Shown piece after piece: positions 27,147-37,000 of a stretch of 64,000 bases of DNA. The position numbers were made by a program, and so were the translations under genes. Location: NCBI RefSeq assembly GCF_000316625.1, contig NC_019676.1, positions 5,970,501 through 6,034,500 on the forward strand, given 5' to 3'. Source of the stretch: Nostoc sp. PCC 7107. GTDB lineage: Bacteria > Cyanobacteriota > Cyanobacteriia > Cyanobacteriales > Nostocaceae. The notes beneath the pieces were generated by a model, which was not told the DNA's origin, searched no databases, and saw only the letters and a program-made list of their open reading frames with translations. How positions within the stretch are numbered: the first letter of the stretch is position 1; each line of letters opens with the position of its first letter.

Positions 27147-27440
27147 ATGAATGCTGCATTACCTCGTTTTTTGAAATCAGCCTACAGAAAAGAGCCAATT
27201 ATCAGTATCTTGATAACGATAGGCATTGTAGATGCTGTGATTGGTGGATTTGATGATAGTTGGTCATTGTTAGCCGTTGGGTTAGGAACAGCAGGTATCA
27301 GTCTCGCCTTTAAGTTGTGGCGAATGCAGCAGCATCGCCCCATACCAGAGGAACCTGTGGTGCAACATTACTTACCCTCGCGCTCATCTAGTCCGACGCT
27401 ACCTATACTAACTGTGGTGAAGAAAAAACCACCTCGTTAA
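27147..27440 (+). CDS. Small membrane protein, 97 aa, unknown
   Basis: It has two hydrophobic segments (about residues 20-35 and 41-55), then a proline- and basic-rich C-terminus (HYLPSRSSSPTLPIL, ending KKKPPR). The ATG at 27147 is chosen; a GTG eight codons upstream is possible. No family is recognised. It lies between hli and a WD40 gene on the same strand. Confidence 0.55.
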   Translation: MNAALPRFLKSAYRKEPIISILITIGIVDAVIGGFDDSWSLLAVGLGTAGISLAFKLWRMQQHRPIPEEPVVQHYLPSRSSSPTLPILTVVKKKPPR

Positions 27441-27517
27441 GAAGTGCTGAGTCGGAAATGTTGAGTCACAATTGTGAAATAAATTGACTTAACTTTTTAA
27501 GCAGTGAGGAAAAATTT

Positions 27518-28588
27518 GTGAGGAGTGAGGGAAAAATAGGGAGTGGCTCTCGGCTACGCCCATATATTGTTTTGGCATTTATGGCAGCATTAACTCTGCC
27601 AGTAACTATTTGGCAAAGTTTTGATACTTATACTGCACGTGCGGCGATCGCCCAAATACCAGATTCCCAAGCTCCTACTAATTTTGTCAATCCTCAGCTA
27701 ATTTATAGCTTAGTGGGACATGCCGGAACTGTTAAATCTCTAGCATTTAGTCCAGATGGCAAAATTCTCGCCAGTGGTGGCGCAGAAAATGATGGTGCAA
27801 TTCGCTTGTGGAACCCTTTAACTGGTAAAAGGTTGGCGAATAGTAAAGCACACAAAACCTCTGTAGAATCTTTGGTGATTGCGCCAGATGGTCAAACTCT
27901 AGTTAGTTGTAGTACTGACAACACAATTAATCTTTGGAATCTGAAAAATAATAAATTCCGTCGTTCTTTTGTCGGACACACCAGCAATGTCTTGTCTTTA
28001 GCCGTATCGCCTGATAGTAAAGTCCTGGTAAGTGGTGCTTTAGACGGAATTCGGGTGTGGGATTTGTTACAACAACGCCCGTTGACAACACTAATCAAAG
28101 TTAGTGACTCAATTTATACAGTGGCAATCAGCCCTGATGGACAGACTGTCGCTAGTGGCGATAATAAAGGTCAAATCAAGCTTTGGGACTTGCAGACAGG
28201 AAAATTAATTAGAGCATTTTCGGCACATTCCCAAGCTGTGAACTCTGTAGCTTTTACACCAGATGGCACAACCTTAATTAGTGCCAGCCGCGATCGCACC
28301 ATTAAACTCTGGAATATTCAATCAAAGAGCTTAGTCCGTATCCTCAAAGGACATAATAATTGGATCAATGCGATCGCCATCAACCCCAATGGCCAAATCC
28401 TAGCCAGTGCCGGTAGAGATGGCATTAAACTGTGGGATTTAACTACAGGCGAGTTATTAAATACACTTTATGGACATAGTGATTGGGTGAGTGCGATCGC
28501 TTTTAGTCCTGATGGCAGACTGTTAGCCAGCGGCGGTTTTGACGGCAGAGTCAACATTTGGGGAACCATCCGACCAAAACGTCAGTAA
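27518..28588 (+). CDS. WD40-repeat protein, membrane-anchored or exported
   Basis: A 356-residue protein starting at a GTG. A hydrophobic segment at about residues 17-32 (YIVLAFMAALTLPVTI) precedes seven WD40 repeats (about 66-350), each with a GH-like start, SPDG turn and LWD/LWN end. Seven repeats make one complete propeller, a protein-binding platform. The N-terminus may be an uncleaved anchor or signal peptide. No enzyme domain is fused, unlike many large cyanobacterial WD40 proteins. Confidence 0.88.
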   Translation: MRSEGKIGSGSRLRPYIVLAFMAALTLPVTIWQSFDTYTARAAIAQIPDSQAPTNFVNPQLIYSLVGHAGTVKSLAFSPDGKILASGGAENDGAIRLWNPLTGKRLANSKAHKTSVESLVIAPDGQTLVSCSTDNTINLWNLKNNKFRRSFVGHTSNVLSLAVSPDSKVLVSGALDGIRVWDLLQQRPLTTLIKVSDSIYTVAISPDGQTVASGDNKGQIKLWDLQTGKLIRAFSAHSQAVNSVAFTPDGTTLISASRDRTIKLWNIQSKSLVRILKGHNNWINAIAINPNGQILASAGRDGIKLWDLTTGELLNTLYGHSDWVSAIAFSPDGRLLASGGFDGRVNIWGTIRPKRQ

Positions 28589-28695
28589 ATTGCATCAATC
28601 TTATTTGTAACAAAATCTGTAACAGCAATGGTATTTGAGCTTTTACTCGACTAGATTGGTGAAAAATCTCCGGGTAATCCCTGAATGTAGGGGTA

Positions 28696-29550
28696 ATGTT
28701 GCTGAAAGATATACGGGACTATCAAATTCTATTTCTGGGTTCATTTCTAGCCTTGGGAATTGGCACAAGGGACTGGACACTGCGACCAGAAATAATTGCT
28801 GTGGCGATCTCATCTTGTTTATCAACGCAGTGGATCTTGTCACTGGTAAATCATCAAGAACCAAAGCTAAATCTGCGTAGTGCGTTGATTACTGCCCTTG
28901 GACTCAGCTTACTATTGCGGGTTGACCATTGGGCAACAATGGCATTAGCCGCAGTCAGTGCGATCGCTAGTAAATTTTTCTTGAAAGTTGGCGATAAACA
29001 TTTCTTCAATCCTGCCAATTTTGGCATTATCACAGTCTTAACTCTCACCTCCGATGCGTGGGTATCACCAGGACAGTGGGGCGAAGAATGGTGGTATGGG
29101 CTATTATTTGCCGGGACTGGCGGCCTGATTCTGCAAAGAGTTGGTCGCTGGGATACCACGGCAGCTTTTTTAGGTTCCTACTCTCTACTAGAAGCTCTAC
29201 GCAACCTTTATCTAGGTTGGACTTGGGATGTGTATTGGCATCGCTTAATGAGTGGTTCCTTACTGCTGTTTGCCTTATTTATGGTGACAGATCCGCGCTC
29301 CATTCCCAACGCCAAAATCGGGCGTGTTATTTGGGCTATCTGCATCGCCAGCTTAACTTTCATCCTGCGAAATAATTTCTTCATCTCCACAGCCGTATTT
29401 TGGTCATTGTTTGCCCTTGCACCATTGACCATTGTGATTGATTGGCTGTGGTCATCTCCCAGATTTTCTTGGTTGGAGCAGATGAAACAAGGGAAGGAAC
29501 AACAAATGACCAATGACAAAGAACAAATAACTATTGACTCAGCACTTTAA
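28696..29550 (+). CDS. RnfD/NqrB-like membrane protein
   Basis: A 284-residue polytopic protein with about nine hydrophobic segments. The signature HFFNPANFGI (about 100) is that of the NQR2/RnfD family of flavin-linked membrane subunits. No other rnf or nqr genes are present, so it acts outside a full complex. It is followed 14 bp later by a DUF2330 gene, and this pairing suggests a shared function. The last residues (QMTNDKEQITIDSAL) come from heptamer-repeat-like DNA. The covalent FMN threonine motif was not identified with confidence. Confidence 0.82.
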   Translation: MLLKDIRDYQILFLGSFLALGIGTRDWTLRPEIIAVAISSCLSTQWILSLVNHQEPKLNLRSALITALGLSLLLRVDHWATMALAAVSAIASKFFLKVGDKHFFNPANFGIITVLTLTSDAWVSPGQWGEEWWYGLLFAGTGGLILQRVGRWDTTAAFLGSYSLLEALRNLYLGWTWDVYWHRLMSGSLLLFALFMVTDPRSIPNAKIGRVIWAICIASLTFILRNNFFISTAVFWSLFALAPLTIVIDWLWSSPRFSWLEQMKQGKEQQMTNDKEQITIDSAL

Positions 29551-29564
29551 AAAAGAGGTATAAA

Positions 29565-30944
29565 ATGAAGCGATTTCGACTGATAATTTCATCATTAATC
29601 ACAGTATTAGCTGTGCTGTGTTTTGCCCCGACAGCCTGGGCATTTTGTGGATTTTATGTCGCCAAAGCCGATAGTAAATTATACAACCAAGCATCTCAAG
29701 TAATTTTGGCGCGGGATGGCGATCGCACCGTGTTAACTATGGCTAATGACTTTCAAGGCGAAGTCAAAGATTTTGCAATGGTTGTACCTGTGCCAACAGT
29801 CTTAAAAAAAGAGCAAGTCCGCATTGCTCCACCCAAGATTGTCGAACGTTTAGATGCTTTTAGTGCGCCGCGCTTAGTAGAATACTTTGACTCTGATCCT
29901 TGTACTGAATACGACAGGGTACTTAACGAAGCCGTACCCGCGCCAGCAGCTAGAGCTAGAGCCGGAGCAGCCAGAGGTAGTGCGAATGATTTAGGCGTAA
30001 CAGTCGAAGCACGTTTTAACGTCGGCGAATACGACATTGTGATTTTGAGTGCTAAAGAATCCGGCGGACTAGAAACTTGGCTCAATCGCAACGGTTACAA
30101 AATTCCCAGGGGTGCGAAACAGCTACTTAAACCATACATTCGCTCCGGGATGAAATTCTTTGTGGCGAAAGTCAACCTCGATAAATTTGAGCAATCTGGC
30201 TATCAGTTCCTCCGTCCCCTACAAATTTCTTACCAATCACCCAAGTTCATGCTGCCCATTCGTTTGGGCATGATTAATGCCAACGCAGCCCAGGATTTAA
30301 TTGTCTATGTCCTATCACCCAAAGGGCAAGCAGAAATCACTAACTACCGCACCGTGAAAGTTCCCTCTGATGCCAATATTCCTGTGTTTGTTAAAAATGA
30401 ATTTAGTGATTTCTACAAGTCCATGTTCCAAACGGCATATCTCAAAGAAGACAGAAAGGTAGCTTTTTTAGAATACGCTTGGGATATGAGTAGTTGCGAT
30501 CCTTGTTCAGCCGAACCCCTTAATCAAGAAGAACTCAAGCAAGCAGGTGTATTTTGGTTAGATAATAATGCCAATGATGACGTAACAGCGCCACCAAACT
30601 TCCGCCGTCGTCCGTCGTTTTCTAGTAGCAACGTATTCATAACCCGATTGCACGTCCGCTACACCCGCGACAAATTCCCAGAAGACCCAATGTTTCAAGC
30701 CACCTCTAATCAAGAATCTTTTCAAGGAAGATACATTTTACAGCATCCCTTTACAGGCGACCTCAAATGTCAAGCTGGTAGAGAATACAAGCGGTCTTTA
30801 CCCAAGCGGTTTGAACAAGAAGCCCAAACTTTGGCAAAGCTTACCAATTGGAATATCCAAGATATTCGCCGCAGAATGAAGTTGAGTCTGGGTGATTTGA
30901 ATTATTCTTGGTGGGAAAATTTCTTATCCTGGCTGGGAATGTAG
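29565..30944 (+). CDS. DUF2330 domain protein, exported
   Basis: A 459-residue protein. It has a signal peptide (about 1-26, ending PTAWAF) followed by CGFYVAKADSKLYNQASQV, the start of DUF2330. It continues with DGDRTVLTMANDFQGEVKDF and PVPTVLKKEQVRI, also typical of the family. An Ala/Arg-rich linker is near residue 125-140, and a WDMSSCDPCSAEPL segment carries paired cysteines. The second half is aromatic near the end (WWENFLSWLGM). It is very likely in an operon with the RnfD-like gene. Function is unknown. Confidence 0.88.
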   Translation: MKRFRLIISSLITVLAVLCFAPTAWAFCGFYVAKADSKLYNQASQVILARDGDRTVLTMANDFQGEVKDFAMVVPVPTVLKKEQVRIAPPKIVERLDAFSAPRLVEYFDSDPCTEYDRVLNEAVPAPAARARAGAARGSANDLGVTVEARFNVGEYDIVILSAKESGGLETWLNRNGYKIPRGAKQLLKPYIRSGMKFFVAKVNLDKFEQSGYQFLRPLQISYQSPKFMLPIRLGMINANAAQDLIVYVLSPKGQAEITNYRTVKVPSDANIPVFVKNEFSDFYKSMFQTAYLKEDRKVAFLEYAWDMSSCDPCSAEPLNQEELKQAGVFWLDNNANDDVTAPPNFRRRPSFSSSNVFITRLHVRYTRDKFPEDPMFQATSNQESFQGRYILQHPFTGDLKCQAGREYKRSLPKRFEQEAQTLAKLTNWNIQDIRRRMKLSLGDLNYSWWENFLSWLGM

Positions 30945-31038
30945 TTGAGCAAAGCTGGTTATACGGGTGTAAGGTTTTTGAACACTACACCCTCACACCC
31001 CTAAACCTCTGACTAAAACTATTAATTGGTCGTTGCAC

Positions 31039-31051
31039 TGCGTAAGTCCTA
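31039..31051. repeat. Terminal fragment of the MITE family
   Basis: TGCGTAAGTCCTA matches the right end of the element at 10109-10201. It overlaps the stop codon of the neighbouring minus-strand gene. Only this end remains, so it is a remnant or a chance match of 13 bases. Confidence 0.5.
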
Positions 31052-31417
31052 TTGTTGTAGGTAAACACTAGCAGCATGGAGAGCAAGACCCAATCCCCAA
31101 CCTAGTAGGGGGTAAATTGCCCAGAAGTAACCAGGACTAACTACCAAATTCAACACAATTAAAAAGAGATTAACCACAAGAAAGCTAATCAAATGAGGCT
31201 TGATTTTTTGTAGGCGGTGAGAGTTAGATGTTTGCCGCCTTTTCATGATTTCTTTCTCCTGTTGCCATTGTTGTTGTGCTGTTTGCAGGCTGACAAATGA
31301 AATACCAAGCTCTGCGGCCATTTCTTGTAACTGCTGTTCGGAAAAATCTTCTTGTTGTTTATCAGCCATTGCTCGCTGAAGAATCTGCTGCACATCTTCT
31401 GGGCGAAAGGAAGTCAT
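31049..31417 (-). CDS. 2TM-domain protein, 122 aa
   Basis: The N-terminal half is helical and Gln-rich (MTSFRPEDVQQILQRAMAD, and QQQWQQEKEI). The C-terminal half has a 2TM domain: two helices (HLISFLVVNLFLIVLNLVV and FWAIYPLLGWGLGLALHA) after a basic region. 2TM domains occur alone or fused to sensors; no function is known. The stop codon lies inside a MITE end fragment, so the natural C-terminus may have been altered. Confidence 0.78.
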   Translation of the reverse strand: MTSFRPEDVQQILQRAMADKQQEDFSEQQLQEMAAELGISFVSLQTAQQQWQQEKEIMKRRQTSNSHRLQKIKPHLISFLVVNLFLIVLNLVVSPGYFWAIYPLLGWGLGLALHAASVYLQQ

Positions 31418-31558
31418 AGATTTATGCTCCTAGATTCCATTAGGGATGATGACAGAGTTACCAAGAATTTCTTTTTGGCGTTCCATCTCTCGCCATCATT
31501 GTGCAAATTAAAGTAGAGTTTTGTGCTTTCAGAACTTTTTCAGAATATTTCACAGGAA

Positions 31559-32047
31559 TTAATTGATGACTTTTTGCACTCTGGCCCTAGCTGTATCAGT
31601 CAGCTTGGTGATAGGAACGGGTTTGGTGGCTGCGGCTAAACCAAAAACTGGCATATTGCCATAAATTGCTTCGTGATGTCCTGGTTCGATGATGTAAGTT
31701 TCGTGCCAAATCCCGACACTGCCATCATTACCAACGGCTTTGTTAAAACGCTGCCAAGCAGGTAAATGCAGATCAGACGGATTACGGGCAAAGTGTTCTA
31801 AATCTTCTAGCGATCGCCAGTATGATACCATCACAGCCGATAACGGAGACAAATTAAAAAACTGTTCTCCACCCAAAAAGCCTTTTTCGGGATGCTCACG
31901 TAAGGTTTTCAGCATAGGAGCCATTGCTTGAGCCACAGGTAGCCACTGGGAAAAAGACCAAAATTGGTTAACACGCATCCCAATCAAGAAAACTACAAAT
32001 GGTGAGTCTACTTCAGCCGTGAAGCGTCCTGGCATTACTTTTGTCAT
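31559..32047 (-). CDS. DUF4188 family protein (monooxygenase-like)
   Basis: A 162-residue protein with VMVSYWRSLEDLEHFAR, LPAWQRFNKAVG and VGIWHETYII, the conserved blocks of DUF4188, a relative of the dimeric alpha/beta-barrel monooxygenases. The ATG at 32047 is fixed by an upstream GGAGAA. It is divergent from a PadR regulator, with a large inverted repeat between them, and is therefore likely the regulator's target. The substrate is unknown; PadR/DUF4188 pairs may respond to phenolics or other small molecules. Confidence 0.88.
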   Translation of the reverse strand: MTKVMPGRFTAEVDSPFVVFLIGMRVNQFWSFSQWLPVAQAMAPMLKTLREHPEKGFLGGEQFFNLSPLSAVMVSYWRSLEDLEHFARNPSDLHLPAWQRFNKAVGNDGSVGIWHETYIIEPGHHEAIYGNMPVFGLAAATKPVPITKLTDTARARVQKVIN

Positions 32048-32090
32048 GACTAGATTCTCCTTATCTTGTTTATATTCAATTATTATATTA

Positions 32091-32136
32091 TTCACAAAGT
32101 TGAATATAGCTTACATGATATATTCAACTTTGTGAA
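32091..32136. promoter_or_regulatory. Probable PadR operator, 18-bp inverted repeat
   Basis: TTCACAAAGTTGAATATA at 32091-32108 and its exact reverse complement at 32119-32136 are separated by ten bases. The repeat lies 17 bases upstream of the padR ATG and 44 bases upstream of the divergent DUF4188 ATG, so a bound dimer would block both promoters. Confidence 0.8.
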
Positions 32137-32153
32137 TATGTCAACAAAAAACT

Positions 32154-32726
32154 ATGGCTTTAGCCCATGCAATTTTGTCAGTATTGATAAATAGCCCTTG
32201 TAGTGGTTATGACTTAGCTAAAAGGTTTGATCAATCTGTAGAAGGTTCCGTTGGTTTTTTTTGGGAAGCCAGCTTTCAGCAGATTTATCGAGAATTAAAT
32301 CGCCTCGAAGAAAAAGGCTGGCTGCAAGCGGAAAAAGTCTTGCAAGAAAACCGCCCAGATAAAAAAATTTATTCCGTTACAGACTCAGGCAAACAGCAGT
32401 TATGTGATTGGATTGTGGAAGCTGAAACTGCAACCCCATTAAAAAATGATCTACTTGTCAAGCTATATGCTGGATATTTAGTCAAGCGTGAAACTATCGT
32501 GTCAAAACTAGAAACTCATCGCCGTGAGCATCACCAAAGACTCGCTGTTTACCAAGAAATTGAGAAAAAGTTCTTTCTCAAACCCCAAGAGTTACCCGAT
32601 GATTGGAAATTTAAATATGTCACCCTCAGATGCGGAATTCAGTCTGAAAACGCCTGGTTAGCTTGGTGTGACGAAATGATTACTTTTTTAAGCAGTCCTG
32701 CTGACACAATTGATTTGAAGTACTAA
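32154..32726 (+). CDS. PadR-family transcriptional regulator
   Basis: A 190-residue regulator. The PadR winged helix is at residues 1-85 (HAILSVLINSPCSGYDLAKR, then FWEASFQQIYRELNRLEEKG with the wing PDKKIYSVTDSGKQQL). A C-terminal helical dimerisation part (Vir_act_alpha_C type) follows. It probably represses itself and the divergent DUF4188 gene through the inverted repeat at 32091-32136. A hairpin at 32737-32757 may end the transcript. Confidence 0.92.
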   Translation: MALAHAILSVLINSPCSGYDLAKRFDQSVEGSVGFFWEASFQQIYRELNRLEEKGWLQAEKVLQENRPDKKIYSVTDSGKQQLCDWIVEAETATPLKNDLLVKLYAGYLVKRETIVSKLETHRREHHQRLAVYQEIEKKFFLKPQELPDDWKFKYVTLRCGIQSENAWLAWCDEMITFLSSPADTIDLKY

Positions 32727-32736
32727 ATAAATCTTG

Positions 32737-32757
32737 AATCTTCTAGTCAAGAAGATT
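32737..32757 (+). terminator. Hairpin after padR
   Basis: AATCTTCT and AGAAGATT form a perfect 8-bp stem with a five-base loop, 11 bases after the stop. There is no T-run. Confidence 0.4.
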
Positions 32758-32846
32758 GTCTATCCATAACATAAGGTTAATATTTGGAGTGTCATTGTAA
32801 GCAATACTTAGAATATTCTTGCTATTTTTTTGTCAAAATTGCCATC

Positions 32847-33494
32847 ATGGAACTCGATGAAGAGTTACGCAACTTAGTTACTCAAGCCTGCGGCTATCCT
32901 CCAGGAAATCCGCAGCGTCAAAAGCTGCTGACCAAAATCATTCGGTTAATTTCAGGCAGACTTTGGCGAGAAAGTACTCCCTATTATCAAGATGCTTTGC
33001 AACAAACTTGGTTGTATTTCTGTCGGAATATTTGCGATGGTTTAACTGGTCAGACCTATGACCCGACTTATGGTACTGTGGTCACTTGGTTAAATGCTTA
33101 TCTCAAACGCAGACTCCAAGATTTTTACCTCAACCATCATCGAGAACAAGCCTTAACGCTTCCTCTACAAGTACGGCAGTCTTGGTCAAGTGGAAATACA
33201 GAAACTATTGATTTTACAGACAATCTTCAGGCGACACCCCAAGTCCCGCCAATTCTCGAAAATGTCGAAACATGGGCAAAGGCTGATGCAGATGGAGAAT
33301 TACGCAGTATTCATATCAAAGGTCGCCCAGATGTGACTTGTCAGGTCTTGATTCTCAAACGCTTACCGCCCGAAGTTAGTTGGAAAGAACTATCAGAGGA
33401 ATTTGAATTACCTATTCCTACCTTAAGTAGCTTTTATCAGCGTCAATGTCTGCCACGCTTGCGAAAATTCGCGGAATCAGAAGGTATTTTATGA
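32847..33494 (+). CDS. Sigma-70-like protein (divergent, cyanobacterial)
   Basis: A 215-residue protein. A region-2-like helix bundle (YQDALQQTWLYFCRNICDGL, then TVVTWLNAYLKRRLQDF) and a region-4-like end (VSWKELSEEFELPIPTLSSF, then RQCLPRLRKFAE) suggest a small sigma factor or sigma-derived regulator. The ATG at 32847 is preferred; the frame is open upstream. Promoter recognition and any anti-sigma partner are unknown. The similarity is by pattern and not strong. Confidence 0.55.
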   Translation: MELDEELRNLVTQACGYPPGNPQRQKLLTKIIRLISGRLWRESTPYYQDALQQTWLYFCRNICDGLTGQTYDPTYGTVVTWLNAYLKRRLQDFYLNHHREQALTLPLQVRQSWSSGNTETIDFTDNLQATPQVPPILENVETWAKADADGELRSIHIKGRPDVTCQVLILKRLPPEVSWKELSEEFELPIPTLSSFYQRQCLPRLRKFAESEGIL

Positions 33495-34076
33495 AGGTAT
33501 AAGGTTGTAGGTGAGTTTAGACTTGTTACCGTTAGTGTTAGTGACCTGAGCAGCGTCAGCTTTCTTGTGATACCACAGGTGTTCCCTATATGTACTTGGC
33601 TTAGTCTATTAGATATTACTTTGCAAGTATTTACTTCATCTTTATGAATCGCTAAAAATATAGTATAAATAGTATCAGGCATTATTTGAGATTTTTCCAT
33701 TTATCTGTAAAAAAATTAAATTTATTACCGTAAGATTACTTAATTAAATGAATTATATGTCACTTAAAAACATTAAGACTTGAGATAGAATTATCGGTTG
33801 TGGGTCAGATCATTTTGATTGGTTGGCATTTTGCAACTCCCTTGATATGTAGATTCCCGCACACCTTGAATTTGATTGATTCATCAAAGTTTCCCGATCG
33901 CACAAAATTTAATTGAATATTCCCCCAACTCCCCTGAACAACATGAGTTGACCAAGGTTGTGCAAATTTCCAGGTCTAAGATTGGTTTGGCTCCTGGGAT
34001 TTGGCATAGTGAACAAAATATGCTGTTAGTGCCAGTAACGTTTCCCCTAGGTTCAGCAAGTATAGAGTGAAACCAG
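33495..34076. other. Intergenic region upstream of the TamB gene
   Basis: About 580 bp. An open frame at 33876-34070 is AT-poor enough to stay open but has no recognisable domain or ribosome site. I see no RNA gene. The region probably holds the promoter for the TamB gene. Confidence 0.45.
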
Positions 34077-37000
34077 ATGACTAACTCTCGCCATCAAGAA
34101 AATCAATTTAAATACCGCACCCGTGTGCGGATGTGGTTGTTGATTTTAAGTCGTGGCTGCATTCCCTTGTTAGGAATCGTGTTAGTAGGAATTATTTTGG
34201 GCATTTGGCGGTTACAAAGTTTTGTCCAAAAAGAGTTAGCGCCGTTAGCAGAACAAAGTCTGACCAATACCATTAACCGTCCGGTGAAATTGGGGAAAGT
34301 TACCAATTTTTCACTGACAGGGGTCAATTTTGGGGCTTCGGAAATTCCCGCCACACCTACAGACCCAGATAAAGCATCTGTGGCGGCTGTAGAAGTAGGT
34401 TTTAATCTGTGGCAATTAGTTTTTCATCGTCAACTCAAGCTGGATGTCACCTTAGTTAATGCTGATGTCTACATTGAACAAGACAAGCAAGGACGTTGGG
34501 TTAGCACTACCATTGCGCCACCAGGTAAAAGCGGATTAATTAAAACTGACTTAGATAATCTGCGGCTACGCAATGGCAAGGTAATACTACTAGCTCATCA
34601 AAGTGTTGGCAGAGTCACATCACCTGTAACATTTGCCCAACTTAACGGTTCTGCCCAACTAGTAGAAAATAACCAACTGGTAAAGTTTGATGTGGCGGGA
34701 CTGGCAGAAACTGGTGGGAATGTCGCCATTAAAGGACAGGCGCTGACAAAAACTCTCGTTGCTGATCTTCAGTTGCAAGGAAAAGATTTACTCGCCGCTA
34801 ATGTGACTAACTTGGTGAAGTTACCGCTGAACTTACAAACAGGTAGAGTCAATGGAGACTTGCAAATTAAACTAGCGCCAGAGCAAACTCCTTTGTTATA
34901 TGGCAGTGCAGATTTACAAAAAGTCACACTGCAAATTCCCCGCGTACCTCAACTGTTAAGCAATACAGAAGGGGATATTTACTTCAAAGGTACAGAAATA
35001 CGGCTCGATAATCTCAATACCGACTATGGCAAAATTCCCTTAGTTGCTAACGGCATTATTGATAGTCAAGTAGGCTATCAGTTAACCGGGCGGATTAAAA
35101 CAGTGAGTATTGCCAATGCTCAAACCACACTCAAGTTGAAACTACCTGTACCTGTAGCTGGGCAACTCAAAGCTGACTTACAAATCACAGGCAAAGCCAC
35201 CAACCCCATTCTTTCGGGTGCTGTAGCCACAATTAACACTGCCCGGATTGATAAAGTTAATTTTAAAAGTATTACGAGTAAGTTTGAATTTTCGCCGAAT
35301 GCAGCCTTGTTAACTTTGAGAGATATTCAAGGTGAGACTACTGTTGGTGGAGAAATCATCGGGGGAGGTAAAATCGCTCTGGGGAAAACGCCCCAACTGA
35401 ATTTGAATTTTACCGCCAAGAATATTGGTGGAGATGCGATCGCCAAAATCTATAGTTCTAGCCAGACTTTTCAAATTGGTAAAGTCGCCGCCATAGCCAA
35501 AGTCACAGGTACTCCCAACAACGCTAGAACTTTTGTACAGTGGCAAATACCCCAAGCCACATACCCTGGTAGAGGTGAAGCTATTATCACCAGCGATCGC
35601 ACCGTCTATTTCCAAAATGTTGCCCTGAGAGTTGGTCGTGGTGTAGTCCGGGCTGTGGGCAGATATGCTAATGAACGTTGGCAAGCAGATGTTACAGGTG
35701 ATGGCGTACAGTTAGAATCTTTTGTTAACAAAAATCAACTGCAAAATATTTCCTTAGATGGGGCAGAATTTAACGGGCGGTTGATTTTAGCGGGTACTAG
35801 CGGGCCATTCCAAATTGCCTCAATTCGCACTCAAGGCGCAGCCGTGCAGATTGCGGGTGGGGCGATCGCTATTGCCAGTGTCCAACTCCAAAACCAAAAC
35901 TTTGCCGCGCAATTAGTTGCCAATAATATCAACTTAGGACGTATTCTCAAACAAGCTCCCCCGGCTTTGCAAGGGCGCTTGGCTGGGACATTCCAAATCG
36001 CGGGGAATCGAGATAACCTCAGCTTGAAAACTATTAGTGGTACTGGTAAAGCTAATCTCAGTGTTGCAGGTGGTACAGTTACAGCTACAAACATTCAACT
36101 GGCCAATGGAATTTATCAAGCGCAGTTGGTCGCCAATAATCTGGCGTTGCAGCAACTTACACCCAATACACAACAACTGCGCGGTAGATTAGCTGGTCAG
36201 TTTAATGTAGCTGGTTCGGTGGAATCCTTCAAGCCGCAAAATATTCAAGCCAGCGGTCAAGCTAAGTTAACTGTTGGCGGCGGGACAATTACCGCCGCAA
36301 ATATCAAAGTTAATGATGGTCGTTATCAAGCGCAACTCCAAGCTAACAATGTGCCAGTGCAACGCTTGACCAAAGTCCCGCCGCAATTTCAAGGAGATTT
36401 AACAGGTCAATTAAATGTTGCTGGTTCGGTGACATCCTTTCAACCGCAAACTATTCAAGCCAGTGGTCAAGGAAAGTTGAATATTGCTGGGGGGACAATT
36501 ACCGCCGCCAATATTCAAGTAAATAACGGTCGTTATCAAACGCAAATCCAAGCGAATAATGTACCGTTGCAAAAATTGGTCGCCGTCCCGCCACAATTTC
36601 AAGGTGCATTAACAGGTCAATTAAACGTTGCTGGTTCTGTTACATCCTTCCAACCCCAAACAATCCAAGCTAGTGGTCAAGGAAAGTTGAATATTGCTGG
36701 GGGGACAATTACCGCCACAAATATTCAAGTGAATAACGGTCGTTATCAAGCAGTAGTTGATGCAGCTGGTGTGCAATTAACGAAGTTGAATCAGCAATTG
36801 CGGGGTCAATTGGGCGGAAGATTACAAGTAGCTGGGGCGTTGGGTTCTGCCACATTGGCGAATGTGAATGCTTCTGGTAACGTGCAGTTATCCCAAGGTT
36901 TGCCGGGTTTAGAACGACCATTAACAGCGGCGATCGCATGGAATGGTGAGAAACTAGCAATTAATCAACTCACCGCCCCTGGTTTAAATGTGACTGGTGA

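Noticed and set aside
33876-34070. 64-codon open frame ahead of the TamB gene
   Set aside because: No family, no ribosome site; most likely leader sequence.
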